Source of the DNA: Embleya scabrispora | GTDB taxonomy: Bacteria; Actinomycetota; Actinomycetes; Streptomycetales; Streptomycetaceae | Direction: 5' to 3' | DNA: 64,000 nt | NCBI RefSeq assembly: GCF_002024165.1 | Contig: NZ_MWQN01000001.1 | Coordinates: 5,518,001-5,582,000 of the forward strand | In this document: positions 41,829 to 50,758 of the stretch, piece after piece | Layout: each line of letters begins with the position of its first letter | Numbering within the stretch: position 1 is the first letter of the stretch | Program-made: the position numbers and the translations under genes | Notes under the pieces: model-generated | Databases searched by the model: none | Seen by the model: only the letters and a program-made list of their open reading frames with translations | Told to the model about the DNA's origin: nothing

Positions 41829-44390
41829 ATGGTTCCCGCCTCTGGTTCCCCCCGCATGCCCGACAAGCCCACCCTCGACGGGCTGGAAGCGAAATGGTCG
41901 CGCGTCTGGGACGAGACGGGCGTATACCGCTTCGATCGCACCCGCACCCGCGACGAGGTCTACTCGATCGACACCCCGCCCCCGACGGTCAGCGGATCGC
42001 TGCACGTGGGCCACGTCTTCTCGTACACGCACACCGACGCCGTCGCGCGCTACCGGCGCATGTGCGGGCGCGAGGTCTTCTACCCCATGGGCTGGGACGA
42101 CAACGGCCTGCCCACCGAGCGGCGGGTGCAGAACCACTTCGGCGTGCGCTGCGATCCGGCGCTGCCGTACGACCCGGACTTCGTGCCGCCCGCGCAGCCG
42201 GCGAAGCGCCAGATCCCGGTCTCCCGACGCAACTTCATCGAACTGTGCGAGGAACTCACCCGGCAGGACGAGCGCGCGTTCGAGGAGTTGTGGCGACTGC
42301 TCGGGCTGTCCGTCGACTGGTCGATGACGTACCAGACCATCGACGCCGTCTCGCGCACCGCGTCACAGCGGGCCTTCCTGCGCAACCTGGCGCGCGGCGA
42401 GGCGTACCCGGCCGAGGCGCCCACCCTGTGGGACGTCACCTTCCGCACCGCCGTGGCGCAGGCCGAGCTGGAGGACCGGGAGCGTCCCGGCGCCTACCAC
42501 CGGCTGACCTTCCGCGCCCCGACCGGCGACGCGCTGGAGATCGCCACCACCCGGCCGGAGTTGCTGCCCGCGTGCGTGGCCCTGGTCGCGCACCCCGACG
42601 ACACCCGCTACACCCACCTGTTCGGCTCGTGCGCCCGCACCCCGCTGTTCGGCGTCGCCGTGCCGGTGTACGCCCACCCGCTGGCCGATCCGGAGAAGGG
42701 CTCCGGGCTGGCCATGGTGTGCACGTTCGGCGACACCACCGACGTCACCTGGTGGCGCGAACTGCGCCTGGAGACCCGGCCCGTCCTCGACTGGGACGGC
42801 AGGTTCCGGAGCGAGCCGCCGGCCGGGATCGAGCGGCCCGAGGGGATCGAGGCGTACGCGCGCCTCGCCGGCGCCACCGTGTTCACCGCACGCGAGCGGA
42901 TCGTGGCGATGTTGCGCGAGAGCGGCGACCTGGTCGGCGAGCCCGAGCCGATCACGCACGCGGTCAAGTTCTACGAGAAGGGCGACAAGCCGCTCGAGAT
43001 CGTCACCACCCGGCAGTGGTACCTGCGCAACGGCGGACGCGACGCGGACCTGCGCGGCCGACTGCTGGCCCGGGGCGCCGAGTTGGCCTGGCATCCCGCG
43101 CACATGAAGGTCCGCTACGACAACTGGGTCGACGGCCTCAACGGCGACTGGCTGATCAGCCGGCAGCGCTTCTTCGGCGTGCCGGTGCCGCTGTGGTACC
43201 CGCTGGACGAGGCCGGCCTGCCGCTCCACGACAAGCCGCTGTCGCCCGCCGAGGCCGACCTGCCGATCGACCCGTACACCGACGTGCCGCCCGGATACAC
43301 CGAGCAACAGCGGGGCGAGCCGGGCGGGTTCGTCGGCGACCCGGACGTGATGGACACCTGGGCGACGTCCTCGCTGACCCCGCAGATCGCGGGCGGCTGG
43401 TGTCGGGACGAGGACCTGTTCGCCCGGGTGTTCCCGATGGACCTGCGGCCGCAGGCGCACGAGATCATCCGTACCTGGCTGTTCTCCTCCGTGGTGCGCG
43501 CCGACGCGGAGCACGACAGCCTGCCGTTCGCGCACGCGGCGATCTCCGGCTGGATCCTGGACCCGGACCGCAAGAAGATGTCCAAGTCCAAGGGCAACGT
43601 GGTCACCCCGGTCGACCTGCTCGCGCAGCACGGCTCCGACGCGGTGCGCTACTGGGCGGCGAACGGCCGGCCCGGCGTGGACACCGCGTTCGACGTCGGG
43701 CAGATGAAGGTCGGCCGGCGGCTGGCGATCAAGCTGCTCAACGTGAGCCGCTTCGTGTTGTCGATCGGCGCGGCGTCGACCGGTGCCGCCGAGGCGCCCG
43801 AGGCGGTGACCGAACCGCTCGACCTGGCCCTGCTCGCCGAGTTGGCGGAGGTGGCCCGGGCGGCGGGGGAGGCGTTCGAGGACTACGACTACGCGCGGGC
43901 CCTGGAGCGGACCGAGCGCTTCTTCTGGTACTTCTGCGACGACTACGTCGAGTTGGTCAAGGCGCGCGCGTACGGCGAGGCCGGCGACGAGGCGGGCGCC
44001 GCCTCGGCCCGGGCCGCACTGGCGGGCGCGCTGTCGGTACTGACGCGGCTGCTCGCGCCGGTGTTGCCGTTCGCCACCGAGGAGGTGTGGTCCTGGTGGC
44101 AGGAGGGCTCGGTGCACCGGGCGGCCTGGCCCGCCCCGGCCGCACCGCCGGCGGCCGACCGGGCCCTGCTCGGCGTCGCGTCCGGCCTGATCGCCGAGGT
44201 GCGCCGGGCCAAGTCCGCCGCGCAGGTGTCGATGCGCGCCGAGGTGGCCGCGCTCACCGTCACCGGCGACGCCGACGCGCTGGCCCGCCTCACGCCGATC
44301 GAGACCGACCTGCGCGCGGCCGGCCACATCGCCCGGATCGACCGGGTGCCGGGGAGCGGGCCGCTGACGGCGGAGGTCGTGCTCGAGTAG
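41829..44390 (+). CDS. valS: Valine--tRNA ligase
   Basis: 853 residues. Class I signature HVGH (SGSLHVGHVF, about 55-64) and KMSKS (DRKKMSKSKGN, about 582) are present, with a CP1 editing domain between (EIATTRPELLPACVALVAHP). The MGWDDNGLPTERRVQ segment is not the GTDHAG pattern of the common bacterial ValRS but that of the archaeal-like branch, and no C-terminal coiled coil is visible. It charges tRNA-Val. The ATG at 41829 follows TACGCT by about 12 bases, so the message may be leaderless; ATG 41856 is an alternative. The gene stands alone. Confidence 0.9.
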   Translation: MVPASGSPRMPDKPTLDGLEAKWSRVWDETGVYRFDRTRTRDEVYSIDTPPPTVSGSLHVGHVFSYTHTDAVARYRRMCGREVFYPMGWDDNGLPTERRVQNHFGVRCDPALPYDPDFVPPAQPAKRQIPVSRRNFIELCEELTRQDERAFEELWRLLGLSVDWSMTYQTIDAVSRTASQRAFLRNLARGEAYPAEAPTLWDVTFRTAVAQAELEDRERPGAYHRLTFRAPTGDALEIATTRPELLPACVALVAHPDDTRYTHLFGSCARTPLFGVAVPVYAHPLADPEKGSGLAMVCTFGDTTDVTWWRELRLETRPVLDWDGRFRSEPPAGIERPEGIEAYARLAGATVFTARERIVAMLRESGDLVGEPEPITHAVKFYEKGDKPLEIVTTRQWYLRNGGRDADLRGRLLARGAELAWHPAHMKVRYDNWVDGLNGDWLISRQRFFGVPVPLWYPLDEAGLPLHDKPLSPAEADLPIDPYTDVPPGYTEQQRGEPGGFVGDPDVMDTWATSSLTPQIAGGWCRDEDLFARVFPMDLRPQAHEIIRTWLFSSVVRADAEHDSLPFAHAAISGWILDPDRKKMSKSKGNVVTPVDLLAQHGSDAVRYWAANGRPGVDTAFDVGQMKVGRRLAIKLLNVSRFVLSIGAASTGAAEAPEAVTEPLDLALLAELAEVARAAGEAFEDYDYARALERTERFFWYFCDDYVELVKARAYGEAGDEAGAASARAALAGALSVLTRLLAPVLPFATEEVWSWWQEGSVHRAAWPAPAAPPAADRALLGVASGLIAEVRRAKSAAQVSMRAEVAALTVTGDADALARLTPIETDLRAAGHIARIDRVPGSGPLTAEVVLE

Positions 44391-44472
44391 CACCCGACCC
44401 CAAACAGCACCCAACCCCAAGCGGCACCCAACATTCATTGACTCGGCCAAGTACTCGTAGTGCCCGTTGGCC

Positions 44473-45190
44473 ATGACCACTTCCCACCCCGACGACAGGT
44501 TCCACCCGCCGGCCGACGACGACCCGTACTGGTCGGAGACCTCCTGGTTCACCTTCACCGTGCCGCACAAGCGGTTGTCCGGGCAGCTGTACCCGTTCTT
44601 CCGGGCGAACCAGGGGGTCGCGGCGGGCGGCGCCTACTTCTGGGACGACAGCGGACAACACCCGCACGACGCGGTCTACGCCAAGAACTTCTGGCATCTG
44701 CCGATCCCCGACCAGGACCTGACCGACCTGCGCCTGCCGAACGGCTTCCGGGTGCGCTGCGTGGAGCCGCAGCGGGTGTACGAGGTCGGCTACGACGACC
44801 CCGACGGCGGCGACGAGATCCACGTCGACCTCACCTTCACCGGCCTGCTGCCGCCGCACTACCTGGGCGAGAAGCACCTCGACCAGCCCGGCCGCTACAC
44901 CGGCACGGTGGTGCTGCGCGGCGAGGAGATCCCGATCGACTCCTACGGCTTCCGGGACCGTTCGTGGGGTCCGCGCTCCCAGTCAACCGCCTCGGCTTCT
45001 TCCTGAACCCGAATCTGTTCACCGTCAACGGCCTCACCGAGTGGACCTTCGACGGCGTCACCGCGTGGGGCGAGGACCACGAGAACTTCTCCGCGGCCGA
45101 GATCCGCCGACACAGCCGGGACTGGCGCCCGCCGCTCCGCCGGGTGACCGGCGGGCGAATCGTGGGCGGGTCGGCGGGTTCGTGTGATGT
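44473..45190 (+). pseudogene. Broken lipocalin-like gene (DUF7065/DUF7064-like)
   Basis: Frame 1 runs from an ATG at 44473 to a stop at 45006. It has an N-terminal domain (ETSWFTFTVPHKRLSGQLYP, DAVYAKNFWHLPIP) and ends in FRDRSWGPRSQ, after which eight unlike residues precede the stop. From about 44989 another frame carries NGLTEWTFDGVTAWGEDHENFS, the kind of motif such proteins contain elsewhere. An internal deletion with frame change near 44985-44990 explains this best. The family is thought to bind or act on hydrophobic ligands. Family call by eye, moderate. Confidence 0.5.
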
Positions 45191-45213
45191 TGTCCACCCG
45201 ACACGGGCTTGAG

Positions 45214-45265
45214 TTAGGCAAGCCTTACCTTTAAATTGCCGGGTGAAGGAAGGCAAGGCTTGCCT
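45214..45265. promoter_or_regulatory. Two iron boxes (IdeR/DmdR-type) before hmuT
   Basis: TTAGGCAAGCCTTACCTTT (45214-45232) matches the IdeR/DmdR1 consensus at 13 of 19 positions. AGGCAAG-G-CTTGCCT (45251-45265) is a perfect palindrome of the same type. Both are 50-100 bases before the hmuT start in an AT-rich pocket. They predict repression by an iron-loaded DtxR-family regulator. Confidence 0.75.
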
Positions 45266-45314
45266 GAATTCGCCGGCTCCGGGTCGGCCCACCCCGTGCA
45301 CGAAAGGCCGCCGG

Positions 45315-46274
45315 ATGCGTCTGCGCCGAACCAGCTTGAAGGTGGCCGCGGCCGTCCTCGCCCTCACCGCGTTCGCCACGGCGTGCGGCGACGACGACAA
45401 GAAGTCCGACGCCAAGACCGCCAAGCCCGACCAGGCCGCCGCCGCGCTGCCCGCCACCGTGGACACCACGATGGGCAAGGTCACCGTCAAGGACGCGAGC
45501 CGCATCGTGCCGCTCGGCGGCGACATCGCGCAGACCGTCTACGCCCTCGGCCTGGCCTCGAACGTGGTCGGCGTGGACACCTCCGGCGCGGTCCTGCCGG
45601 AGAGCAAGGGCAAGCCCACCTTCGGCAACTCGCGCAGCCTCAACTCCGAGGGCATCCTCGCCCAGCGGCCCACCGTCGCGATCGGCAGCGCCTCGGTCGG
45701 CCCGCGCAGCGCGGTCGACCAGCTCAAGGCGGCCGGCGTACCGATCGTGCTGGTCCCGGACAGCGCCAAGCCCGAGGACGCAATCACCCGGATCACCACC
45801 ATCGCCACCGCGCTCGGCGTGCCGGACAAGGGCAAGACGCTGGCCGACCGCACCGCCGGCGAGATCGCCACCGCCAAGGCCAAGGGCGCACAGGCCACCA
45901 CCAAGCCGCGCGTGGCGTTCCTCTACATTCGCGGACAGGCCAACCTGTACCAGATCGGTGGCAAGGGCCTGGGCCCCGACAGCATGATCACCGCCGCCGG
46001 CGGCATCGACACCGGCACCGAACTGGGCGTACAGATGTCCGCCGCGCTCACCCCGGAGGCGATGGTCGCGGCCAAGCCCGACGTGATCCTCGTCTTCCAA
46101 AAGGGCCTCGAGTCGGTCGGCGGCGTCGACGGCGTGCTCAAGCTGCCCGGCGTGGCGCAGACCCCGGCAGGCCAGAACCGCAAGGTCGTCGCGATGGACG
46201 ACCTGGAACTGGGCGGCGGCGGCCCGACCGCGGGCGTCGCGCTGAACAAGCTCGTCGACCTCCTGCATGGCTAG
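45315..46274 (+). CDS. hmuT: Heme ABC transporter substrate-binding lipoprotein HmuT
   Basis: 319 residues from the ATG at 45315 with GAAAGG upstream. The signal peptide ends with FATAC, Cys24 being lipidated. The rest is a class III periplasmic-binding fold: IVPLGGDIAQTVYALG, VGVDTSG, LNSEGILAQRPTVAIG and GQANLYQIGGKG, as in HmuT heme-binding proteins. It should capture heme at the cell surface for HmuUV. Preceded by two iron boxes and followed by a 16-base-pair hairpin before hmuU. Confidence 0.87.
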   Translation: MRLRRTSLKVAAAVLALTAFATACGDDDKKSDAKTAKPDQAAAALPATVDTTMGKVTVKDASRIVPLGGDIAQTVYALGLASNVVGVDTSGAVLPESKGKPTFGNSRSLNSEGILAQRPTVAIGSASVGPRSAVDQLKAAGVPIVLVPDSAKPEDAITRITTIATALGVPDKGKTLADRTAGEIATAKAKGAQATTKPRVAFLYIRGQANLYQIGGKGLGPDSMITAAGGIDTGTELGVQMSAALTPEAMVAAKPDVILVFQKGLESVGGVDGVLKLPGVAQTPAGQNRKVVAMDDLELGGGGPTAGVALNKLVDLLHG

Positions 46275-46332
46275 GCCCGGCCCGATCCGCCGCAGCGGCC
46301 GCGAAGCACGCCGGCCCGAGGTGCACACCGCC

Positions 46333-46371
46333 CGGGCGTCGGACGGGCCCGTCCCGCCCGTCCGACGCCCG
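46333..46371. other. Intra-operon 16-bp hairpin between hmuT and hmuU
   Basis: CGGGCGTCGGACGGGC (46333-46348) and GCCCGTCCGACGCCCG (46356-46371) form a perfect 16-base stem with a 7-base loop and no T-run. In a binding-protein operon such a structure can stabilise the upstream message or partly end transcription, giving more HmuT than HmuUV. Confidence 0.7.
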
Positions 46372-46403
46372 AGGACCGACAACGGGAAGACCCAGGGGAG
46401 CCC

Positions 46404-47531
46404 GTGGCCACGGTGACGGAACGTCAAGAACCGGCGGGCGAGCCGGACTTCTCCTCGCCCGGAGTCGAACTCGGCACGCCCACCGCCGCGGTGCCCGCCG
46501 CGCCGCGCCGACACGGGCGTTGGCTGATGCCCGCCCTCGTACTGCTGCTCCTGGCCACGAGCATCGTCTCGGCCGGCATGGGCGCCTTCGAGATCCCCTC
46601 CGACCAGGTGCTCTACTCCGCACTGCACCACCTGGGCCTGGACGTCGGCCACGTATCCGAGGCCAACGAAGCCGTGTTGTGGAACATCCGCTTCCCGCGC
46701 ATCGTGCTCGGGATCATGGTCGGCGCCTGCCTGGGCTGCGCCGGAGCCGCGATGCAGGGCGTGTTCGGCAACCCGCTGGCCGAACCCGGCGTGATCGGGG
46801 TGTCCTCGGGCGCGGCGCTCGGCGCGGTCGGCGCGATCGTGCTGGGCGTGTCCACCTTCGGATCCTGGACGGTGACCGCGTTCGCCTTCATCGGCGGCCT
46901 GCTCACCACCCTCTTCGTCTATCTGCTCTCCCGCTCCGACGGCCGCACCGAAGTGGTCACCCTGGTGCTCACCGGCATCGCGATCAACGCCCTCGCGGGC
47001 GCCGCGATCGGCCTGTTCACCTTCGTCGCCGACGACGCCGAACTGCGCAGCATCACCTTCTGGAACCTGGGCAGCGTCGGCGGCGCGAGCTGGAAGATCA
47101 TCGGCGCGCTGGCCCCGTTCGCGGTGATCGGCCTGCTGATCCTGCCCCGGTACGCCCGCGCGCTCGACATCATGGCCCTGGGCGAACGCGGCGCCCGGCA
47201 CCTGGGCGTGGACACCGAACGGGTACGCGTCGTGGTGGTCGTGCTGAGCGCGACCCTGGTCGGCGCGGCCGTTGCCGCGGCCGGCGTGATCACCTTCGTC
47301 GGCCTGGTCGTACCGCACATCATCCGGCTGATCGCCGGCCCCCGGCACCGGCTGCTGCTGCCCGCGAGCGCGGTCCTGGGCGCGCTGGTCACCGTCGCCG
47401 CCGACCTGGCGGCGCGCACCGTCGCGATGCCCAAGGAGGTTCCGCTCGGCGTGCTCACCGCGCTGATCGGCGCCCCGTTCTTCCTGTGGCTGTTGCGCCG
47501 GACCCGTTCCCGGCAAGGAGGTTGGGCCTGA
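46404..47531 (+). CDS. hmuU: Heme ABC transporter permease HmuU (FecCD family)
   Basis: 375 residues. An N-terminal tail (about 1-38) precedes nine to ten membrane helices with FecCD motifs: FRIVLG-type (FPRIVLGIMVGACLG), GNPLAEPGVIGVSSGAALGA and ITFVGLVVPHIIRLIAG, the last contacting the ATPase. The start is a GTG at 46404. Its stop overlaps the ATG of hmuV by one base (TGATG). Confidence 0.9.
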   Translation: MATVTERQEPAGEPDFSSPGVELGTPTAAVPAAPRRHGRWLMPALVLLLLATSIVSAGMGAFEIPSDQVLYSALHHLGLDVGHVSEANEAVLWNIRFPRIVLGIMVGACLGCAGAAMQGVFGNPLAEPGVIGVSSGAALGAVGAIVLGVSTFGSWTVTAFAFIGGLLTTLFVYLLSRSDGRTEVVTLVLTGIAINALAGAAIGLFTFVADDAELRSITFWNLGSVGGASWKIIGALAPFAVIGLLILPRYARALDIMALGERGARHLGVDTERVRVVVVVLSATLVGAAVAAAGVITFVGLVVPHIIRLIAGPRHRLLLPASAVLGALVTVAADLAARTVAMPKEVPLGVLTALIGAPFFLWLLRRTRSRQGGWA

Positions 47532-48355
47532 TGAGGCTGCTCGCCCGGAGCCGGTCGGCGATCGACCGGAGCACCCCCGAGATCGGCGCGGTCGGCGTCG
47601 AGGCCGAGGACGTCACCTTCACCATCGGCGGCCGCAACCTGGTCGACGGCGTCTCGCTCACCGTGCGCCACGGCGAGATCGTCGCGGTCCTGGGGCCCAA
47701 CGGCGCCGGCAAATCCACCCTGCTCGGCCTGCTCACCGGCGACCTGACCCCGCACCACGGCACGGTGCGGATCGCCGGGCGTCCGGTGCCCGACTACGCG
47801 CAGCGGGAACTGGCGCTGCGCCGAGGGGTGTTGCCGCAGAGCGTGACGCTGTCCTTCCCGTTCACGGTGGATGAGGTGGTCCGGATGGGCCGCGCGCCGC
47901 ACGCGGGGCTGCCGAGCGAGGAGTCCGAGGACACGATCGTGGCCCGCTGCCTGGCGGAGACCGACGTGGCGCACCTGGCCGACCGGACCTACCCGTCGTT
48001 GTCCGGCGGCGAGCGGGCCCGGGTCTCGCTCGCCCGGGTGCTGGCGCAGGGCGCGCCCGTGCTGTTCCTCGACGAACCCACCGCCGCGCTCGACCTCAAG
48101 CACACCGAGGACGTGCTGCGCCTGGCCCGTGCCCGGGCCCGGCTGGGCGACGCGGTGGTGATCGTGCTGCACGACCTCAACCTCGCCGCCGCCTACGCGG
48201 ACCGGATCGCGCTGCTTGCGGGCGGACGGCTGGTCGCGTGCGGCGTACCGGACGAGGTGTGCACCGCACCGGTGCTCTCCGACCTGTACGGCCATCCGGT
48301 CGAGGTGCTGCGCCGGCCCGGCACGGACGAGCTGCTGATCCTGCCGTCCCGCTGA
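47531..48355 (+). CDS. hmuV: Heme ABC transporter ATP-binding protein HmuV
   Basis: 274 residues with Walker A GPNGAGKST, Q-loop GVLPQS, signature LSGGERARVSLARVL, Walker B VLFLDEP and switch His in VLHDLNLA. It energises HmuU for heme import. It begins at the ATG overlapping the hmuU stop and ends the operon; the next gene is convergent 19 bases away with no clear terminator between. Confidence 0.92.
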   Translation: MRLLARSRSAIDRSTPEIGAVGVEAEDVTFTIGGRNLVDGVSLTVRHGEIVAVLGPNGAGKSTLLGLLTGDLTPHHGTVRIAGRPVPDYAQRELALRRGVLPQSVTLSFPFTVDEVVRMGRAPHAGLPSEESEDTIVARCLAETDVAHLADRTYPSLSGGERARVSLARVLAQGAPVLFLDEPTAALDLKHTEDVLRLARARARLGDAVVIVLHDLNLAAAYADRIALLAGGRLVACGVPDEVCTAPVLSDLYGHPVEVLRRPGTDELLILPSR

Positions 48356-48374
48356 GCGCGAGCCGGGTCCCGTC

Positions 48375-49295
48375 TCATGGGTGCAACGCCCGGTGCAGCG
48401 CGGCGAACGAGCCCGTCGCGCACTCCTCACAGCGCGGGACCAGGTCCACGAAGCTCATGAACCCGTGCACCATGTCGTCGAACGACTCGCACTCGACGGT
48501 GTTGCCGGCCGCGCGCAACCGCTCGGCGTAGTCGGCGCCTTCGTCGCGCAGCGGATCGTGGCCCGCGATCACCACGTGCGCCGGAGCCAGGCCGGACAGG
48601 TCCTCGATGGTGCCGATCCGAGCGTACGGACCGAGGTCGTCGAGCCCTCGGCCGCCGAAATAGTGGTCGAGGAACCACGCGATCGAGGCCGCGGTGAGCA
48701 GCGGCGCGTCGGCGTTCTCGACCTGCGACGCGGTGCCCTCGACGCCGGTCGTCGGATACCAGAGCATCTGCAACGCCGGTTGCGGGAGCCCGTGTTCGCG
48801 AGCGAGGAGGCAGACGGTCGCGGACAGCGTGGCGCCCGCGCTGTCCCCGGCGAGGGCGATCCGGGCGGGATCGGCGCCCAGTTCGCCCGCGTGGTCGAGG
48901 AGCCACCGGTAGGCGGCGAACGCGTCCTCGGTCGCGGCGGGGAAGGGGAATTCGGGGGCCAGTCGGTAATCCAACGACACCACCACGCAGTTCGCGTGCC
49001 GGGCGATCCGCCGGGCCAGCGCGTCGTGGCTGTCCAGGCCGCCGATCACGAAGCCGCCGCCGTGGAAGAACAGGGTCACCGGCAGCCCGGGTTCCTCCGA
49101 CGGCCGGTACACCCGCGCCGGCCGCGCGTCGACGGCGCCGGGGACGGTGCGATCCTCGACCCGCGCCAGCTCGGTCAGTACCGGCAGCAGCGCGACCCCG
49201 GCGTCGATGGTGGCCCGCGCGGTCGCCGCGTCCCCCACGAACAGGTCGTCCGGCAGGACCCCCAACAACTCCACCAGCTGCGGATCGATGGTCAT
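48375..49295 (-). CDS. Alpha/beta hydrolase (HSL-type esterase)
   Basis: 306 residues. HGGGF (oxyanion hole), the nucleophile in LAGDSAGATLS, Asp in HDPLRDEG and His in MVHGFMSF form a full catalytic set for a hormone-sensitive-lipase-family esterase. It probably starts at the ATG at 49293-49295. Downstream neighbour of a FAD monooxygenase on the same strand (122 bases between), so both may serve one catabolic step. Confidence 0.87.
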   Translation of the reverse strand: MTIDPQLVELLGVLPDDLFVGDAATARATIDAGVALLPVLTELARVEDRTVPGAVDARPARVYRPSEEPGLPVTLFFHGGGFVIGGLDSHDALARRIARHANCVVVSLDYRLAPEFPFPAATEDAFAAYRWLLDHAGELGADPARIALAGDSAGATLSATVCLLAREHGLPQPALQMLWYPTTGVEGTASQVENADAPLLTAASIAWFLDHYFGGRGLDDLGPYARIGTIEDLSGLAPAHVVIAGHDPLRDEGADYAERLRAAGNTVECESFDDMVHGFMSFVDLVPRCEECATGSFAALHRALHP

Positions 49296-49417
49296 CGTGC
49301 CCCCTCCGTCGCGCCTCCCATACCGGCCGGTACGGAATGTACGACGCATGCCCCGAAGGCGGAACCCACATCGGCGCCGCACTCGGGTCGCCCGGCCGGC
49401 TGAGACCTCGGCCCGGA

Positions 49418-50623
49418 TCAGACCTCGGCCCGAGTCGAAACGGCAGCCCCCGTCGGCGGACGCCAGGCCAGCACCGGGTCCAGCGGACGCAACGCCGCGT
49501 CCGGCGCGACCCGGCCGGCCACCCGCAGGAGCGTGTCGCGCACGGCGACCGCGCCCCGCCCGTGCCACTGCGCCATCGCCCCGATCCGACGCGACTTGCG
49601 GACCACCGCCGAGGTACGGGCCACCCGGCGCCGGCTGTATCCCGGCAGCGCGTCGACCACTGCGGACGCGGTCGCGCCGGAGAGGACGTCGGCCAACTCG
49701 ATCGCGTCCTCCAACGCCTGGTTGCCGCCCTGGCCCAGGTTCGGCGTCATCGCGTGCGCGGCGTCGCCGATCAGCACGACCCGCCCCCGGTGGTGGGCCG
49801 GCAGCGGCGTGGCCATCTCGTGCACGTCCAGATGCAGGATGTGCTCGGCCGGCGCGGCGGCGATCAGGTCGCCGACGGGCTCGTGGAAGTCCCGGTACAG
49901 CCGCAGCAGTTCGGCCCGCTCGCCGGCGGCGTCGCCGTGCGTGGCGCCGGCCGGCCGGTTCGCCGTCGCGTACCAGTACACCCGCCCGTCGGCCAGCGGC
50001 ATCGCCCCGAAGACCAGTCCGCGCCCCCAGGTCTCGCCCGGTGTGATGTCCATGGCGGGTACGATCGCCCGCCACGTGGTGAAGCCGGCGTAGCGCGGAC
50101 CGGGGTGCTCGGGGAACACCGCCCGCCGAATCGGCGACCGGATCCCGTCGGCGGCGACCACCAGGTCGGCGGTCAGCGTCTCGTCCGCCGTGGATACCGT
50201 CGCGCGCCGATCCGCGTCCCCCGGGGTCACCGTGAGCACGGTCGTCCCGGTCCGCAGCGCGTCGGCCGGCAGCCCCGCGAGCAGCACCCGCATCAACTCG
50301 GCCCGCGCCGCGAGCACCATCGGCTCGCCGAACCGCGCGGTGAACGCCTCCCCGCTGGTCGGCGCGAGCACCCGCCCGTCCGGCCGGCGCAGCGTCGCGG
50401 CGCCCCGGATCGCGGCACACGCGCGCAGCGGCACACCCGCGTCGATGGTGTCCAGGGCGCGCAGCCCGTTCGGCGCGATCGCGATCGCGGCGCCGATCGG
50501 CTCCAGCGTGGCGGAGCGCTCCAGGACCACCACGGACCACCCCTTGCGGTGCAGCGCGGTGGCGGCGGCGAGCCCGCCGGGGCCGGCGCCGACGACGATC
50601 GCCTCGGGCTTGGGAACGGACAT
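49418..50623 (-). CDS. FAD-dependent aromatic-ring-type monooxygenase
   Basis: 401 residues of the PHBH fold: FAD site VVGAGPGGLAAATALHRKG, the DG motif VVAADGIRSPIRR, and RVVLIGDAAHAMTPNLGQGGNQALED. These features mark class A flavoprotein hydroxylases using NAD(P)H. It is divergent from a TetR gene with strong operator palindromes between, so it is probably induced by its substrate, which is unknown. Confidence 0.9.
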   Translation of the reverse strand: MSVPKPEAIVVGAGPGGLAAATALHRKGWSVVVLERSATLEPIGAAIAIAPNGLRALDTIDAGVPLRACAAIRGAATLRRPDGRVLAPTSGEAFTARFGEPMVLAARAELMRVLLAGLPADALRTGTTVLTVTPGDADRRATVSTADETLTADLVVAADGIRSPIRRAVFPEHPGPRYAGFTTWRAIVPAMDITPGETWGRGLVFGAMPLADGRVYWYATANRPAGATHGDAAGERAELLRLYRDFHEPVGDLIAAAPAEHILHLDVHEMATPLPAHHRGRVVLIGDAAHAMTPNLGQGGNQALEDAIELADVLSGATASAVVDALPGYSRRRVARTSAVVRKSRRIGAMAQWHGRGAVAVRDTLLRVAGRVAPDAALRPLDPVLAWRPPTGAAVSTRAEV

Positions 50624-50669
50624 GGTTTCCCCCGATGTCGGTGGGTCGACGGTGTCGACTGCCTGATGT

Positions 50670-50737
50670 CCACTACAGGTGTAGAGGGCATGACCATGAC
50701 TCTACACCTGTAGTGGGCTAGATCTCTACCGCTGTAG
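50670..50737. promoter_or_regulatory. Three TetR operator-like sites in a divergent promoter
   Basis: CCACTACAGGTGTAGAG (50670-50686) is perfectly inverted at 50700-50716 (17 bases each); each arm is itself a CTACA-N2-TGTAG palindrome. A third, weaker copy, CTACCGCTGTAG, lies at 50726-50737 just before the TetR start. They cover the promoters of the monooxygenase (start 50623) and the regulator (start 50759). Confidence 0.8.
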
Positions 50738-50758
50738 CGAGATCGCTAGGCTGCCCCC

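Noticed and set aside
41825-44476. 883-codon frame overlapping valS
   Set aside because: Arg/Gly/Pro-rich alternative frame of valS without motifs.
45236-48355. 1039-codon open frame through the hmu operon
   Set aside because: The first three quarters is the wrong frame of hmuT and hmuU; only the final 275 codons, hmuV, show family motifs.
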